DNA of 64,000 nucleotides from Xanthomarina sp. F2636L. Lineage in GTDB: Bacteria; Bacteroidota; Bacteroidia; Flavobacteriales; Flavobacteriaceae. Where the stretch lies: contig NZ_JAPMLM010000068.1 of the NCBI RefSeq assembly GCF_026410195.1, positions 563,001-627,000 of the forward strand, read 5' to 3'. This document shows, one piece after another, positions 8,642 to 17,671 of the stretch. How positions within the stretch are numbered: position 1 is the first letter of the stretch; every line of letters begins with the position of its first letter. A program made the translations under genes and the position numbers. Under the pieces are notes generated by a model. It did not search any database, was not told the origin of the DNA, and saw only the letters and a program-made list of their open reading frames with translations.

Positions 8642-8694
8642 AAGCCTTCATTTTAAAGTTACTATGTTAATGAATTCAAAACACGTGCCAAAAA

Positions 8695-8723
8695 TTAAGA
8701 GGCTTTCATTTTAAACCTCTTAA
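8695..8723. repeat. Inverted repeat in the lipoprotein/gpsA divergent intergenic region
   Basis: TTAAGAGG (8695-8702) pairs perfectly with CCTCTTAA (8716-8723) across a 13-base spacer. The right arm also forms a second palindrome, CTCTTAAAAGAG (8717-8728). It sits between two divergent starts, so it is not a terminator; operator or 5'-UTR structure is possible. Confidence 0.5.
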
Positions 8724-8740
8724 AAGAGTTAATTTTTATG

Positions 8741-8748
8741 TATTTTTG
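8741..8748 (+). promoter_or_regulatory. -7 box (TATTTTTG) of gpsA
   Basis: A perfect TAnnTTTG element 24 bases before the chosen gpsA ATG. No TTG is present at the expected -33 position. Its presence supports ATG 8773 over the TTG at 8746, which lies inside the box. Confidence 0.5.
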
Positions 8749-8772
8749 ATTCTTATAATTTTAAGAATAGAT

Positions 8773-9774
8773 ATGGAAAAGCCATTAAAATATGCCGTTT
8801 TTGGTTCTGGAAGTTGGGCAACAGCTATTGTAAAAATGCTGTGTGAAAATTTAGAAGAAGTAGGTTGGTATATGCGAAGTGCATACACAAAAGAGCACTT
8901 AATTAAAGAACAGCACAACCCGAGCTATTTGAGTTCGGTTGAATTTAAAATAGAACAACTTAAATTAAGTAACGATATTAACGACATGGCTAATTATGCC
9001 GATGTGTTGATTTTTGTAATTCCATCTGCTTTTATGCATTCTGAATTAGAAAAACTTACGGCAGATGTATCCAATAAAATTATTGTGTCTGCAGTAAAAG
9101 GGATTATTCCAGAGTCTGGTTTGCTAGTAGGCGAACATTTCCACGACATCTATAATATTCCTTTTGAAAATATTGCAGTTATTGCTGGGCCTTGTCATGC
9201 TGAAGAGGTTGCGCTCGAGCGTTTGTCTTATTTAACCATTTCTTGTGCAGATTCTGAAAAAGCTCAGGAAATTGCTGATAAATTCTCCAGTAATTATATA
9301 AAAACTAAAATTAGCGACGATGTTATTGGCACCGAATATGCCGTCATGCTAAAAAATATTTACGCTATTGCTGCAGGAATTGCGCATGGTTTAGGATACG
9401 GTGATAATTTCCAAAGTGTGTTGATGAGTAATGCCATTCGAGAAATGAAACGCTTTATAAAAAAGACGCACAAAATGAAGCGAAACATTAATAACTCGGC
9501 TTATTTAGGCGATTTACTAGTAACTGGATACTCTCTTTTTTCCAGAAATAGAATGTTTGGAAACATGATTGGAAAAGGCTACACCGTTAAATCTGCCCAA
9601 ATGGAAATGAGCATGATTGCTGAAGGCTATTATGCAACAAAAAGCGCTTTTTTAATTAATGAAAAAAATAAAAAGAAAACCAAAATCCCTATTATAGACG
9701 CTGTTTACGCTGTTTTATATGAAGGGAAAGACCCTAAGAAAACTTTTAAGAAGTTGGCGGATAAGTTGGATTAA
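8773..9774 (+). CDS. gpsA: NAD(P)H-dependent glycerol-3-phosphate dehydrogenase
   Basis: Reduces dihydroxyacetone phosphate to sn-glycerol-3-phosphate for phospholipid synthesis, in the cytoplasm. The protein is 333 residues from ATG 8773, the family's usual length. The Rossmann motif GSGSWATAIVKML is at the N-terminus, and the C-terminal domain carries VIGTEYAVMLKNIYAIAAGIAHGLGYGDN, with the lysine and helices of the substrate pocket. An upstream TTG at 8746 would add nine residues without family similarity, so ATG is preferred. Confidence 0.93.
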   Translation: MEKPLKYAVFGSGSWATAIVKMLCENLEEVGWYMRSAYTKEHLIKEQHNPSYLSSVEFKIEQLKLSNDINDMANYADVLIFVIPSAFMHSELEKLTADVSNKIIVSAVKGIIPESGLLVGEHFHDIYNIPFENIAVIAGPCHAEEVALERLSYLTISCADSEKAQEIADKFSSNYIKTKISDDVIGTEYAVMLKNIYAIAAGIAHGLGYGDNFQSVLMSNAIREMKRFIKKTHKMKRNINNSAYLGDLLVTGYSLFSRNRMFGNMIGKGYTVKSAQMEMSMIAEGYYATKSAFLINEKNKKKTKIPIIDAVYAVLYEGKDPKKTFKKLADKLD

Positions 9775-9779
9775 CCAAC

Positions 9780-9793
9780 CCTGCGAAAGCAGG
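9780..9793. repeat. Short extragenic hairpin CCTGC-GAAA-GCAGG
   Basis: A perfect 5-bp stem with a GAAA tetraloop, six bases after the gpsA stop. This 'CCTGCGAAAGCAGGAAT' word is familiar to me as a scattered extragenic element in Flavobacteriaceae. Only one copy is visible in this window, so repetitiveness is from memory, not shown here. Confidence 0.45.
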
Positions 9794-9799
9794 AATTTG

Positions 9800-10195
9800 T
9801 TACTTCACCAAAACCCCTTTTACATCCATTAAAGGAAGAGGCTGCAAAGCCTTTAAATTAATGGAGTTTTTTCTAAAGAGATATGTTTTATCGTACATGG
9901 TGTTTCCTTCAAAGAAAGTAACTTTAAATGTGTTATTTAAAGCAAAAAGATCCTCCTGCAAAAGCTCAATTTTCGCGTAGCTTTTTGCAGGAAGTCTTTC
10001 TAATTTTTTTCTAAACACAGCTGTTTTTTTAGCTTCAGAATAACCACTCGACACAATAAGCACCATCTCTAAATCGACATCCTTATCATTAATAATATAG
10101 GCATTCCAGTCTTGAGTTTTATAAATGTCGTTGTATTCGTTTACAACTGCTAAATACACATTTTTTACTTCTGGAATTTGAATGTCTTTTTTCAT
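9800..10195 (-). CDS. Conserved hypothetical protein at the end of the RND operon
   Basis: A 131-residue soluble protein with no signal peptide or membrane segment. It has a beta-rich pattern (VYLAVVNEYNDIY, WNAYIINDKDVDLEMVLIVSSGY, NTFKVTFFEGNTMYDKTYLF). I recognise it as a widespread small flavobacterial family of unknown function but cannot name a domain. It is 60 bases downstream of the outer-membrane factor gene on the same strand, so it may be the last gene of the efflux operon or have its own promoter. Confidence 0.65.
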   Translation of the reverse strand: MKKDIQIPEVKNVYLAVVNEYNDIYKTQDWNAYIINDKDVDLEMVLIVSSGYSEAKKTAVFRKKLERLPAKSYAKIELLQEDLFALNNTFKVTFFEGNTMYDKTYLFRKNSINLKALQPLPLMDVKGVLVK

Positions 10196-10255
10196 TTTAT
10201 CATGTTTACTCTTTTACAAACAAAAATTTGAGTTATTTGTATTTATCTATCGAAT

Positions 10256-11665
10256 TTATTGCCATCCTCCACCTAAGGATCTATATAGGCGTACTACTGA
10301 CAATAGCTGTTCTAGCTTATTATCGATGGTATTAATTTCTGCTCTTAAGACGCTTTCTCTGGCTGTCAACAAATCTAAGTAATTGGCATAACCGTTGTCT
10401 AGCAATTCTTCCGAATTAGATTCGGCACGTCTAAGAGCTTCCACTTCTTTTTCACGGTATTGAAACTTATCTACCTCAGCTTGATAAGAGTACAAAGCAT
10501 CCGAAACTTCTTTTCCAGCTACTAGTAAAGTGTTTTTAAAGTTTAATAAAGCCTGTTCTTGTTGGGCTTGAGAGACTTCGTATTGGGTTCTAACTTTACG
10601 TTGATTGAAAATTGGTTGTGTTAAACCACCAACAATATTAGCGAATAATGCGTTTGTACTAAACCAATTCTGAAATTCTAAACTTTGGAAACCTCCTGAT
10701 GCACTTAATGTTAATGAGGGATAGAAATTTGTTAATGCCACATTAGTTAACTCAAAGGATTGGATGAATTCACTTTCGGCTGCAATAACATCTGGCCTAT
10801 TTCTTAATAATAAATAAGGCACCCCTAACTTCATTTCTGTAGTAATGTTTTGTTCATCCAAAGTACTTCTTTCAAAATGTTGGGGTTGCGTAGCTAACAA
10901 AATACTTAAGGTATTTTCTAATTTAAAAATTTCTGTTTTCACTTCAATTTCAAGTGCTTTCGCATTGTTATATTGAGCCACATTTTGATCAACAGCCACT
11001 TGATTTACTTGTCCAGCTTCTTTTAAGGCTTTTATAGTTGTAACACTTTTTTTGCGTGTTTCGGCAGTTTCTGTTAAAACTTTTAACTGTGCATCTAAAG
11101 CTACTAACCCATAATAGGTAGAAGCAATATTTTCAATAAGTCTAGTTTTTACAGCTTGATGCGCTGCAATACTTTTTAAATAACCTGCATGAAAAGCGCG
11201 TTTATTAGATCTAATTTTCCCCCAAATATCGGCTTCCCAAGATAGGGAAAGTACGGCTTCATAATTATCCATAGAACCTCCTCCTAATTGCCCGTTTTTA
11301 GAAAACTCTTGGTGAGCAGCAGAAACATCTCCATTTAAGGTTGGTAAATATCCTGCATTTCCTTGTTTCATATAAGCTTCCCCAGCAATAATTTGTTGAA
11401 TGGCGATTCTAATATCGATATTATTTTGAAGTCCCTCTTCTATATATTGGGTTAAATATGGATCGGTAAAAACTTCTTTCCAAGATACATCTGCCATAGA
11501 CAAACTATCTGAAGGAAGGTTATCTGTACGATACAAGTTCTCTGTTTCATCTTCTAATTCCGGTCTTTCGTAATCTTTAGACACCAAACAACCTTGCATG
11601 GTTATGGCTAGCAATGCAAAAACCATAACTCTAGAAATTCCTCTCTTATTTATAATTGTTTTCAT
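10256..11665 (-). CDS. TolC/NodT-family outer-membrane efflux lipoprotein
   Basis: The outer-membrane channel of the tripartite RND pump. From ATG 11665 the protein has 469 residues with a lipobox (ITMQGC, C26) and NodT-type opening CLVSKDYERPEL. Two outer_efflux repeats follow, with long alpha-helical stretches and the motifs YLPTLNGDVSA, NRPDVIAAE and LLDNGYANYLDLLTARESVL. The longer reading frame to 11731 adds a basic extension that overlaps the pump gene and has no family similarity, so it was dropped. It begins 5 bases after the pump stop codon. Confidence 0.9.
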   Translation of the reverse strand: MKTIINKRGISRVMVFALLAITMQGCLVSKDYERPELEDETENLYRTDNLPSDSLSMADVSWKEVFTDPYLTQYIEEGLQNNIDIRIAIQQIIAGEAYMKQGNAGYLPTLNGDVSAAHQEFSKNGQLGGGSMDNYEAVLSLSWEADIWGKIRSNKRAFHAGYLKSIAAHQAVKTRLIENIASTYYGLVALDAQLKVLTETAETRKKSVTTIKALKEAGQVNQVAVDQNVAQYNNAKALEIEVKTEIFKLENTLSILLATQPQHFERSTLDEQNITTEMKLGVPYLLLRNRPDVIAAESEFIQSFELTNVALTNFYPSLTLSASGGFQSLEFQNWFSTNALFANIVGGLTQPIFNQRKVRTQYEVSQAQQEQALLNFKNTLLVAGKEVSDALYSYQAEVDKFQYREKEVEALRRAESNSEELLDNGYANYLDLLTARESVLRAEINTIDNKLEQLLSVVRLYRSLGGGWQ

Positions 11666-11670
11666 CCTAA

Positions 11671-14600
11671 TTATTCTTTTATGTCTTGTTTTACTACTTC
11701 TGGTACTCCTGTAATTTTTTCTTGCAACCATTGGAAAACTACAAATAAAACTGGAATAACAAATACTCCAATTACAGTTCCAATTAACAAGCCACCTACT
11801 GCTCCTGTACCAATAGAATTATTTCCAGCAGCTCCAACTCCTTTTGCAAGTACAAGAGGTGTAATTCCTAGAATAAAGGCAAATGAAGTCATTAAAATTG
11901 GACGTAACCTTACTTTGGCTCCATCAATAGCAGCCTCTACAATCGACAAACCATGTTGTCTTCTCTGTACGGCAAACTCTACAATTAAAATGGCATTTTT
12001 AGCTAATAAACCAATTAACATGATTAAAGCAATTTGGAAATATATATTATTTTCTAATCCCGTAAAATACGTTGTTAAATAAGCTCCTACTACCCCAATT
12101 GGCAATGAAAAAATAATTACTAGTGGCAACAAATAACTTTCATATTGAGCAGACAGTAAGAAATATACAAACAAAATACTAATCAAGAAAATGACTGTTG
12201 ATTGTCCTGCAGAGGCAATTTCCTCACGCGTAATTCCAGAATATGCAACTTGGTAACCTTCAGGTAAATTAGACTCTGCTAATTGATTAATAGTTTTAAT
12301 AGCATCACCTGAGCTAAAACCTGGAGTAGCTGAACCGTTAACAGTTACCGAATTAAATAAATTAAATCGATTTACCGTTTGTGGACCATAGACACGTTTA
12401 AAAGACACATATTGCGAGATAGGAGTCATTTCTCCACTAGGGGTTTTTACTAGCATGCTATTTAAGCTCGACTCATCTATTCGATCTTCAGGAAGTGCTT
12501 GCATAAATACACGGAATTGTTTTCCAAAACGACTAAAATCTGCCACATAATTTCCTCCAATATACCCTTGTAAAGCAGACAAAATAGCGCTGGTTGATAC
12601 ACCCGCTTCTTTTGCACGTTCTATATTAATATCTAGCTCCAATTGTGGGAAGTTGGTACTAAAAGAATTGGATGCATAACCAATTTCAGATTGTTGATTT
12701 AACAATCTAACAAAATCGGTTGCTGTATCATCCAGCTCGGTAAGTGGTCTTGCATTTCTATCTAGCAAACGCATTTCAAAACCATCTGCACTACCAAACC
12801 CAGGTACACTAGGTGGGGTGAAAAATATAATATTAGCATCTGGAATCATGGCTGCTTTTTGAAATAATTGAGCAATAATGCCATTTACAGAAGTTGTCTC
12901 CGTATCACGTTCGTCCCAATTATCAAGAATTATAAAACCCATCGCATTAGAACTTCCTTGTCCAGAGAAAAAGTTTTGTCCACTTATAAACGATGCTCCT
13001 TTAATTCCTTCAATATCTTTAATAGCTTTCTCTAAAGTTTCGTTAACTTTAAAAGAACGATCTAAAGATGATCCTGGAGGTAATTCAGCATTCATAAAAA
13101 CAATCCCTCTATCTTCTGAAGGTACAAAGCCTGTTGGAATAATTTTATTTGCTGTAATAATTCCAAAAACACTTAGACCTAAAATTATTAAAGTAATCCA
13201 CTTATGTTTTATCAAAAACCCTACAGATTTAACATACTTATCTGTTGTGGCATTAAAACCTGCATTAAAAGCATCGTAAAAACGCTGTATTAATGATCTC
13301 TTTTTATCTCCATGTTCTTCCTGATGTGGTTTTAAGAAAATAGCACATAAAGCTGGTGTTAAAGTCAGTGCATTTAGTGCCGAAATAAAAATAGCAACCA
13401 TTAAGGTTACCCCAAACTGTTCGTAAAACACTCCAGATGGACCTTGTATAAAAGTAATAGGAATAAAAACGGCCATCATTACTAAGGTAATAGAAACAAT
13501 AGCTCCGCTAATTTCACTCATAGCAGATATAGAGGCTTTTTTAGCGTTTTTATAACCACCCTCCAGCTTAGCATGAACAGCCTCTACTACTACAATGGCA
13601 TCATCCACTACAATACCAATAGCCAGAATTAACGCAAATAAGGTTAAAAGATTTATAGAGTATCCTAAAACATTTAAGAAAAAGAAAGTACCAATAATAG
13701 ATACAGGAACGGCTATAGCTGGAATTAAAGTGGACTTAAAGTCTTGTAAAAAGATAAATACTACAACAAAAACCAGTAAAAATGCTTCTATTAAAGTATG
13801 AATTACTTTATCTATAGAAGCCGTTAAAAATTTATTAGTATCATAATTTACTATATAATCGACACCTTCCGGAAAATCTTTCTTTAGCTCATCTAATTTG
13901 TTATAAATGTTTTCAATTATTTCTTGTGCATTTGAACCAGGGGTTTGAAAAACCCCAAAGTTTACTGCTGCATTTCCATTGGTTCTAGAAATTGAAGAGT
14001 AAGAAAAAGCGTCCAACTCTACTTTGGCAACGTCTTTAACTCTTAAAAACTGACCATTACCCATAGCTTTTATAACAATATTCTCATATTCATTAGCCTC
14101 TTTATAACGCCCTTTATATTTTATAACATATTCAAAAGATTCACCTGCATTCTGCCCAAAAGATCCGGCTGCAGCCTCCAAACTCTGTTCATTTATAGCT
14201 TGAGTAACATCTTTAGGTTCAATTTTATATGCAGCCATTTTATCCGGATCTAACCAGACACGCATAGAGTAATCTTTACCTCCAAAAACATTTACAGCTC
14301 CTACTCCGTTAACACGTTGTATTTCTGGTTTAATGTTTATATTTAAATAGTTTTGAATGTACGTGTCGTTATATTCAGGATTTGTAGAATAAATAGCAGC
14401 ATACAATAAGGCTGAGTTTTGCTGTTTTTGTGTAATAACTCCCGCTCGAATAACTTCTGCAGGCAAAAGAGCATTTGCTCTTGCTACTCTATTCTGAACG
14501 TTTACTGCTGCAATATCTGCATCGTACCCTTGCTCAAAAAACACTTGAATTGAGGCAGTTCCAGAGTTACTAGCTGTAGAAGTTATATAGGTCATTCCTT

Positions 14601-14817
14601 CCACTCCATTAATTTGTTCTTCAATAGGAACCACAACACTTTCAAGGATTGTTTCGGCGTTGGCACCTGGATAACTAGCCGTAACTTGAACTGTTGGCGG
14701 AGCAATATCTGGATATTGTGTAACTGGCAATTGTGTGAGACCTAAAACACCTAAAATAACAATAATTATAGATATTACTGTAGATAATACAGGTCTTTCA
14801 ATAAATTTCTGTAACAT
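11671..14817 (-). CDS. RND efflux pump, HAE-1 type (AcrB/MexB-like)
   Basis: A 1048-residue inner-membrane proton/drug antiporter, the full length of AcrB relatives. The N-terminus FIERPVLSTVISIIIVILG is the canonical first helix. TM4 carries the proton-relay pair in GIVVDDAIVVVEAVH. PPTVQVTASYPGANAETI, the porter domains, and the TM10-11 segment (GLLAKNAILIVEFA) are all present. HAE-1 pumps expel hydrophobic or amphiphilic drugs, dyes and bile salts; the substrate here is not predictable. It is 8 bases after the adaptor gene and 5 before the outer-membrane factor. Confidence 0.95.
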   Translation of the reverse strand: MLQKFIERPVLSTVISIIIVILGVLGLTQLPVTQYPDIAPPTVQVTASYPGANAETILESVVVPIEEQINGVEGMTYITSTASNSGTASIQVFFEQGYDADIAAVNVQNRVARANALLPAEVIRAGVITQKQQNSALLYAAIYSTNPEYNDTYIQNYLNINIKPEIQRVNGVGAVNVFGGKDYSMRVWLDPDKMAAYKIEPKDVTQAINEQSLEAAAGSFGQNAGESFEYVIKYKGRYKEANEYENIVIKAMGNGQFLRVKDVAKVELDAFSYSSISRTNGNAAVNFGVFQTPGSNAQEIIENIYNKLDELKKDFPEGVDYIVNYDTNKFLTASIDKVIHTLIEAFLLVFVVVFIFLQDFKSTLIPAIAVPVSIIGTFFFLNVLGYSINLLTLFALILAIGIVVDDAIVVVEAVHAKLEGGYKNAKKASISAMSEISGAIVSITLVMMAVFIPITFIQGPSGVFYEQFGVTLMVAIFISALNALTLTPALCAIFLKPHQEEHGDKKRSLIQRFYDAFNAGFNATTDKYVKSVGFLIKHKWITLIILGLSVFGIITANKIIPTGFVPSEDRGIVFMNAELPPGSSLDRSFKVNETLEKAIKDIEGIKGASFISGQNFFSGQGSSNAMGFIILDNWDERDTETTSVNGIIAQLFQKAAMIPDANIIFFTPPSVPGFGSADGFEMRLLDRNARPLTELDDTATDFVRLLNQQSEIGYASNSFSTNFPQLELDINIERAKEAGVSTSAILSALQGYIGGNYVADFSRFGKQFRVFMQALPEDRIDESSLNSMLVKTPSGEMTPISQYVSFKRVYGPQTVNRFNLFNSVTVNGSATPGFSSGDAIKTINQLAESNLPEGYQVAYSGITREEIASAGQSTVIFLISILFVYFLLSAQYESYLLPLVIIFSLPIGVVGAYLTTYFTGLENNIYFQIALIMLIGLLAKNAILIVEFAVQRRQHGLSIVEAAIDGAKVRLRPILMTSFAFILGITPLVLAKGVGAAGNNSIGTGAVGGLLIGTVIGVFVIPVLFVVFQWLQEKITGVPEVVKQDIKE

Positions 14818-14825
14818 AATAAATC

Positions 14826-15944
14826 TTATTTAAAAACAGTTTCGAAAGAGTTAATAATACTATCTAAAGGTTTTAGAATTGGTTTTATCTTTGCTCCAGG
14901 ACTTACTTTATTTATTCCTTTTGCTAAAATAGTTTGTCCCACTTCAATCCCATTATTAATGATGTATAAACGATTAGCACTTTTCAAAATAGAAATAGGC
15001 TTATCAACTAAAGAATCGTTAACAACAGTGTAGACAAAACTTTTTCCTTGTCTTTCAAAAGTTGACTCTGATGGAATAACTATAACATCTTTAAAGTATC
15101 TAGGAATTAAAATAGTTCCACTGCTACCATTTCTAAGAAGCCCTTGTTTATTATCAAATCTGGCTCTAAACGTTATAGTTCCTGTTTGCGTATTAATATC
15201 TCCTGTAATGGTTTCTATTTTTCCAGATTTATCAAATAAGTCTCCATTAGCAAGGCGCAATTTAAGTTCTGGGAATTTTTCTAATTTCTCTTGAGCCGTT
15301 TCACCTTCAGCTTCTCCCATAAAAGTTATAAATTCTTTTTCATTCATAGAAAAATACGCATACACCTCTTCTATTGAAGACACATTGGTTAATGGTAATG
15401 GATCTTGAGCACTTACTAATGCTCCTTTTCTATAATTAATAGAACCTACAACACCGTCTACAGGACTTTTAACATTGGCATATCCTATATTAGCAGTAAT
15501 ACCATTATAGGCACTTTGAGCCTGTAACAATTGAGCTTTTGCGGTTTCCAATTGTACTGAGCTAATAATATTTTTTTCAACTAAAGGTTTTAGTTTATCA
15601 ACTTCAACTTGAGCAGCATTCACATTTGCTTTTGCTGCGTTAGCATCTTGACTTAAAGATTCAGTTTCTAGTTTAAATAGTAATTGACCTTGTTTTACAA
15701 ACTCTCCTTCTTTAACTAATACTTCCTTTATATAACCAGAAACTTTTGGACGTACCTGACTATTCACTTTTCCTTCAATAGTGGCTGGAAAACTTTCGTG
15801 AGTTACAACATCTTGTTTCTCTACCTTTGCCACTGGATAAGGCATTATATAAGCGGGCTTTTGTTCTGTTTGCTTATTACCACAGCTATTTAGTAGTACT
15901 ACTAAAGCACACGGAATGAGGATATTTAATGCGTTTTTTTTCAT
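14826..15944 (-). CDS. RND periplasmic adaptor (membrane fusion) lipoprotein
   Basis: AcrA/MexA-like adaptor of 372 residues from ATG 15944. The signal peptide ends at lipobox LLNSC, giving lipidated C21. Order of domains: barrel-sandwich/lipoyl halves (VNSQVRPKVSGYIKEVLVKEGEFVKQGQLLF and VKSPVDGVVGSINYRKG), a short coiled-coil hairpin (about 105-150), then beta-barrel and membrane-proximal domains. The longer frame (to 15974) overlaps the regulator gene and was rejected. It starts 7 bases after the regulator stop. Confidence 0.92.
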   Translation of the reverse strand: MKKNALNILIPCALVVLLNSCGNKQTEQKPAYIMPYPVAKVEKQDVVTHESFPATIEGKVNSQVRPKVSGYIKEVLVKEGEFVKQGQLLFKLETESLSQDANAAKANVNAAQVEVDKLKPLVEKNIISSVQLETAKAQLLQAQSAYNGITANIGYANVKSPVDGVVGSINYRKGALVSAQDPLPLTNVSSIEEVYAYFSMNEKEFITFMGEAEGETAQEKLEKFPELKLRLANGDLFDKSGKIETITGDINTQTGTITFRARFDNKQGLLRNGSSGTILIPRYFKDVIVIPSESTFERQGKSFVYTVVNDSLVDKPISILKSANRLYIINNGIEVGQTILAKGINKVSPGAKIKPILKPLDSIINSFETVFK

Positions 15945-15951
15945 GTTAAGA

Positions 15952-16455
15952 TTACGTTTTAATGTTGTTAGCAACTATTCTGGTTTTTAATTCTGAAATT
16001 GATGTAATTGCTGAATTAAGAAATTCTATGTATTTATAATGAATGGTTAAATCGAATTCAAATTCTTTTACTGTTGATTCTAACTGATTTACTTCTGCTT
16101 TATAGTTAGATATTTCTTGATGAAGGTTTTTTTCTGATTGCCAATTGGAAATCATATGATTAATATCCTGTAAAAAATTAGAGGTATTTACAATGAAATA
16201 CTTTTTTCTGTCTCCCGTTTTAGTAAAATAATTTATTCTATCTAAACTTTGTAAATGAGTTAAATGTGTAGAAATTGTACTTTTACTGGCACATAAATTA
16301 GACACTAAATCTTCGAAGGTGGTACCTTTTTTTCCGGTAAGAATAATATAAGCTAAAATACGTGCAGCCACAGGGGCTAGCTGATCCTTGTTCTCAAAAT
16401 GAACCCCTAGCTTTTCAACTAACTGATATTTTTTTGCTTTTAACTTTGTTTCCAT
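15952..16455 (-). CDS. GbsR/MarR-family transcriptional regulator of the RND operon
   Basis: A 167-residue regulator beginning METKLKAKKYQLVEKLGVHFE. A winged-helix DNA-binding domain spans about 25-95, with the recognition helix region SNLCASKSTISTHLTHLQSLDRINYFTKTGDRKKYF. The C-terminal part is coiled-coil rich (ISNYKAEVNQLESTVKEFEF) and probably dimerises. It is the first gene of the efflux operon. A perfect palindrome lies just upstream, so autorepression relieved by a pump substrate is the likely scheme. ATG 16455 is chosen; TTG 16473 is an alternative only six codons longer and lies in the putative -7 box. Confidence 0.85.
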   Translation of the reverse strand: METKLKAKKYQLVEKLGVHFENKDQLAPVAARILAYIILTGKKGTTFEDLVSNLCASKSTISTHLTHLQSLDRINYFTKTGDRKKYFIVNTSNFLQDINHMISNWQSEKNLHQEISNYKAEVNQLESTVKEFEFDLTIHYKYIEFLNSAITSISELKTRIVANNIKT

Positions 16456-16470
16456 GACAACTATAATCTG

Positions 16471-16504
16471 CAAAAATATAACTAGTTCGGTTTAATCCGA
16501 ACTA
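16471..16504 (-). promoter_or_regulatory. Putative promoter and operator of the RND operon
   Basis: On the minus strand a TATTTTTG -7 box (16471-16478) precedes the regulator ATG by 15 bases. Directly upstream is a perfect inverted repeat with 8-bp arms TAGTTCGG (16483-16490) and CCGAACTA (16497-16504) and a 6-base spacer. A dimeric winged-helix regulator bound here would cover the -10 to -33 region. No TTG is seen at -33. Confidence 0.6.
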
Positions 16505-16530
16505 AACGAAGTTAAAAAATTGTTAAATAA

Positions 16531-16554
16531 AAAAGTCGATGGAATCATCGACTT
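16531..16554 (-). terminator. Rho-independent terminator of pheS
   Basis: On the minus strand a perfect 9-bp stem AAGTCGATG/CATCGACTT with a 4-base loop is followed by a T-rich run. It lies 22 bases after the pheS stop and insulates the efflux operon from pheS transcription. Confidence 0.85.
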
Positions 16555-16576
16555 AGATAGTGCTTTATATTTATTT

Positions 16577-17596
16577 TTATAATGCTGATTTAAACTGCTC
16601 TAAAAAACGAACATCATTTTCGCTCAACAATCTAATGTCATTTATTTGATGTAGTAGCATGGCTATTCTATCGATTCCTACACCAAATGCAAATCCTGAA
16701 TATTCTTTTGGATCTATTTTACAGTTTTCCAAAACATTTGGATCTACCATCCCACAACCACCAATTTCTAACCAGCCTGTTCCTTTGGTAATTCTGTAAT
16801 CGGATTCTGTTTCAAGTCCCCAATACACATCTATTTCGGCGCTTGGTTCTGTAAATGGAAAATAGGAAGGGCGTAATCTAATTTTAGATTTCCCGAACAT
16901 TTCGGTAGTAAAATATTGAAGAGTTTGTTTAAGATCTGCAAAACTCACATCTTTATCTATATATAAACCTTCTACTTGATGAAAGAAGCAATGCGAACGA
17001 GACGAAATGGCTTCGTTTCTATACACTCTTCCCGGAGAAATGGTTCTAATTGGTGGTTTGTTATTTTCCATATAACGCACTTGTACCGAACTGGTATGCG
17101 TCCGCAATAAAATATCAGGATTAGTTTGAATGAAAAATGTATCCTGCATATCGCGTGCTGGATGATATTCTGGCAAGTTTAAAGCAGTAAAATTATGCCA
17201 ATCGTCTTCAATTTCCGGACCTTCGCTAACATTAAAACCAATGCGTGAAAAAATATCTATAATTTGGTTTTTTACAATAGATATTGGGTGACGAGCTCCA
17301 ATTTCAATAGGCTCTCCAGGACGAGATAAATCGCCATAAATACCTTTCACCTCTTCTTTGCTTTCCAATTCTTCTTTTAAAGAATTAACCTTATCTTCAG
17401 CGGTTGTTTTAAGCATGTTAATAACCTGACCAAATTCTTTTTTTTGGTCGTTAGCTACATTCTTAAACTCTTTAAAATAGTCGTTAAGCAGTCCTTTCTT
17501 TCCTAAATATTTAATTCGAAAAGCTTCAACCTCTTCTTTAGATTTTGCTTGAAAAGCATCAGCCTCGGCAATTAATTCTTTTATCTTATCTATCAT
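16577..17596 (-). CDS. pheS: Phenylalanyl-tRNA synthetase alpha subunit
   Basis: Catalytic subunit of the (alpha-beta)2 synthetase that charges tRNA-Phe. The 339-residue length is standard. The N-terminal coiled coil (1-85) binds tRNA. The class II core contains motif 2 ([21 protein letters not shown]), the phenylalanine-pocket region, and motif 3 ([16 protein letters not shown]). A TAAATTTG -7 box lies 20 bases upstream of the ATG. pheT is not in the window, as is usual for Bacteroidota where the two are unlinked. Confidence 0.95.
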   Translation of the reverse strand: MIDKIKELIAEADAFQAKSKEEVEAFRIKYLGKKGLLNDYFKEFKNVANDQKKEFGQVINMLKTTAEDKVNSLKEELESKEEVKGIYGDLSRPGEPIEIGARHPISIVKNQIIDIFSRIGFNVSEGPEIEDDWHNFTALNLPEYHPARDMQDTFFIQTNPDILLRTHTSSVQVRYMENNKPPIRTISPGRVYRNEAISSRSHCFFHQVEGLYIDKDVSFADLKQTLQYFTTEMFGKSKIRLRPSYFPFTEPSAEIDVYWGLETESDYRITKGTGWLEIGGCGMVDPNVLENCKIDPKEYSGFAFGVGIDRIAMLLHQINDIRLLSENDVRFLEQFKSAL

Positions 17597-17616
17597 GATA
17601 TGTTTGAAAATGAGGG

Positions 17617-17624
17617 CAAATTTA
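17617..17624 (-). promoter_or_regulatory. -7 box (TAAATTTG) of pheS
   Basis: A perfect TAnnTTTG match on the minus strand, 20 bases before the pheS start. No TTG at the -33 spacing is present, so support is partial. Confidence 0.45.
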
Positions 17625-17671
17625 GTAAATTATGATGAAAACTAAATTGTTATTATATATAAAACCTATGA

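Noticed and set aside
10182-10382. Plus-strand frame across the gap before the outer-membrane factor stop
   Set aside because: It runs antisense into two minus-strand genes and has no promoter or recognisable product.
11681-12082. Plus-strand open frame inside the RND pump gene
   Set aside because: It lies antisense to conserved RND residues, shows no domain and has Ala/Thr/Pro composition expected from a shadow frame.
15889-15906. Perfect 18-bp palindrome TTTAGTAGTACTACTAAA within the adaptor lipoprotein gene
   Set aside because: It is inside the signal-peptide codons for Val-Val-Leu-Leu (GTA GTA CTA CTA), so codon choice explains it; no promoter box is nearby.
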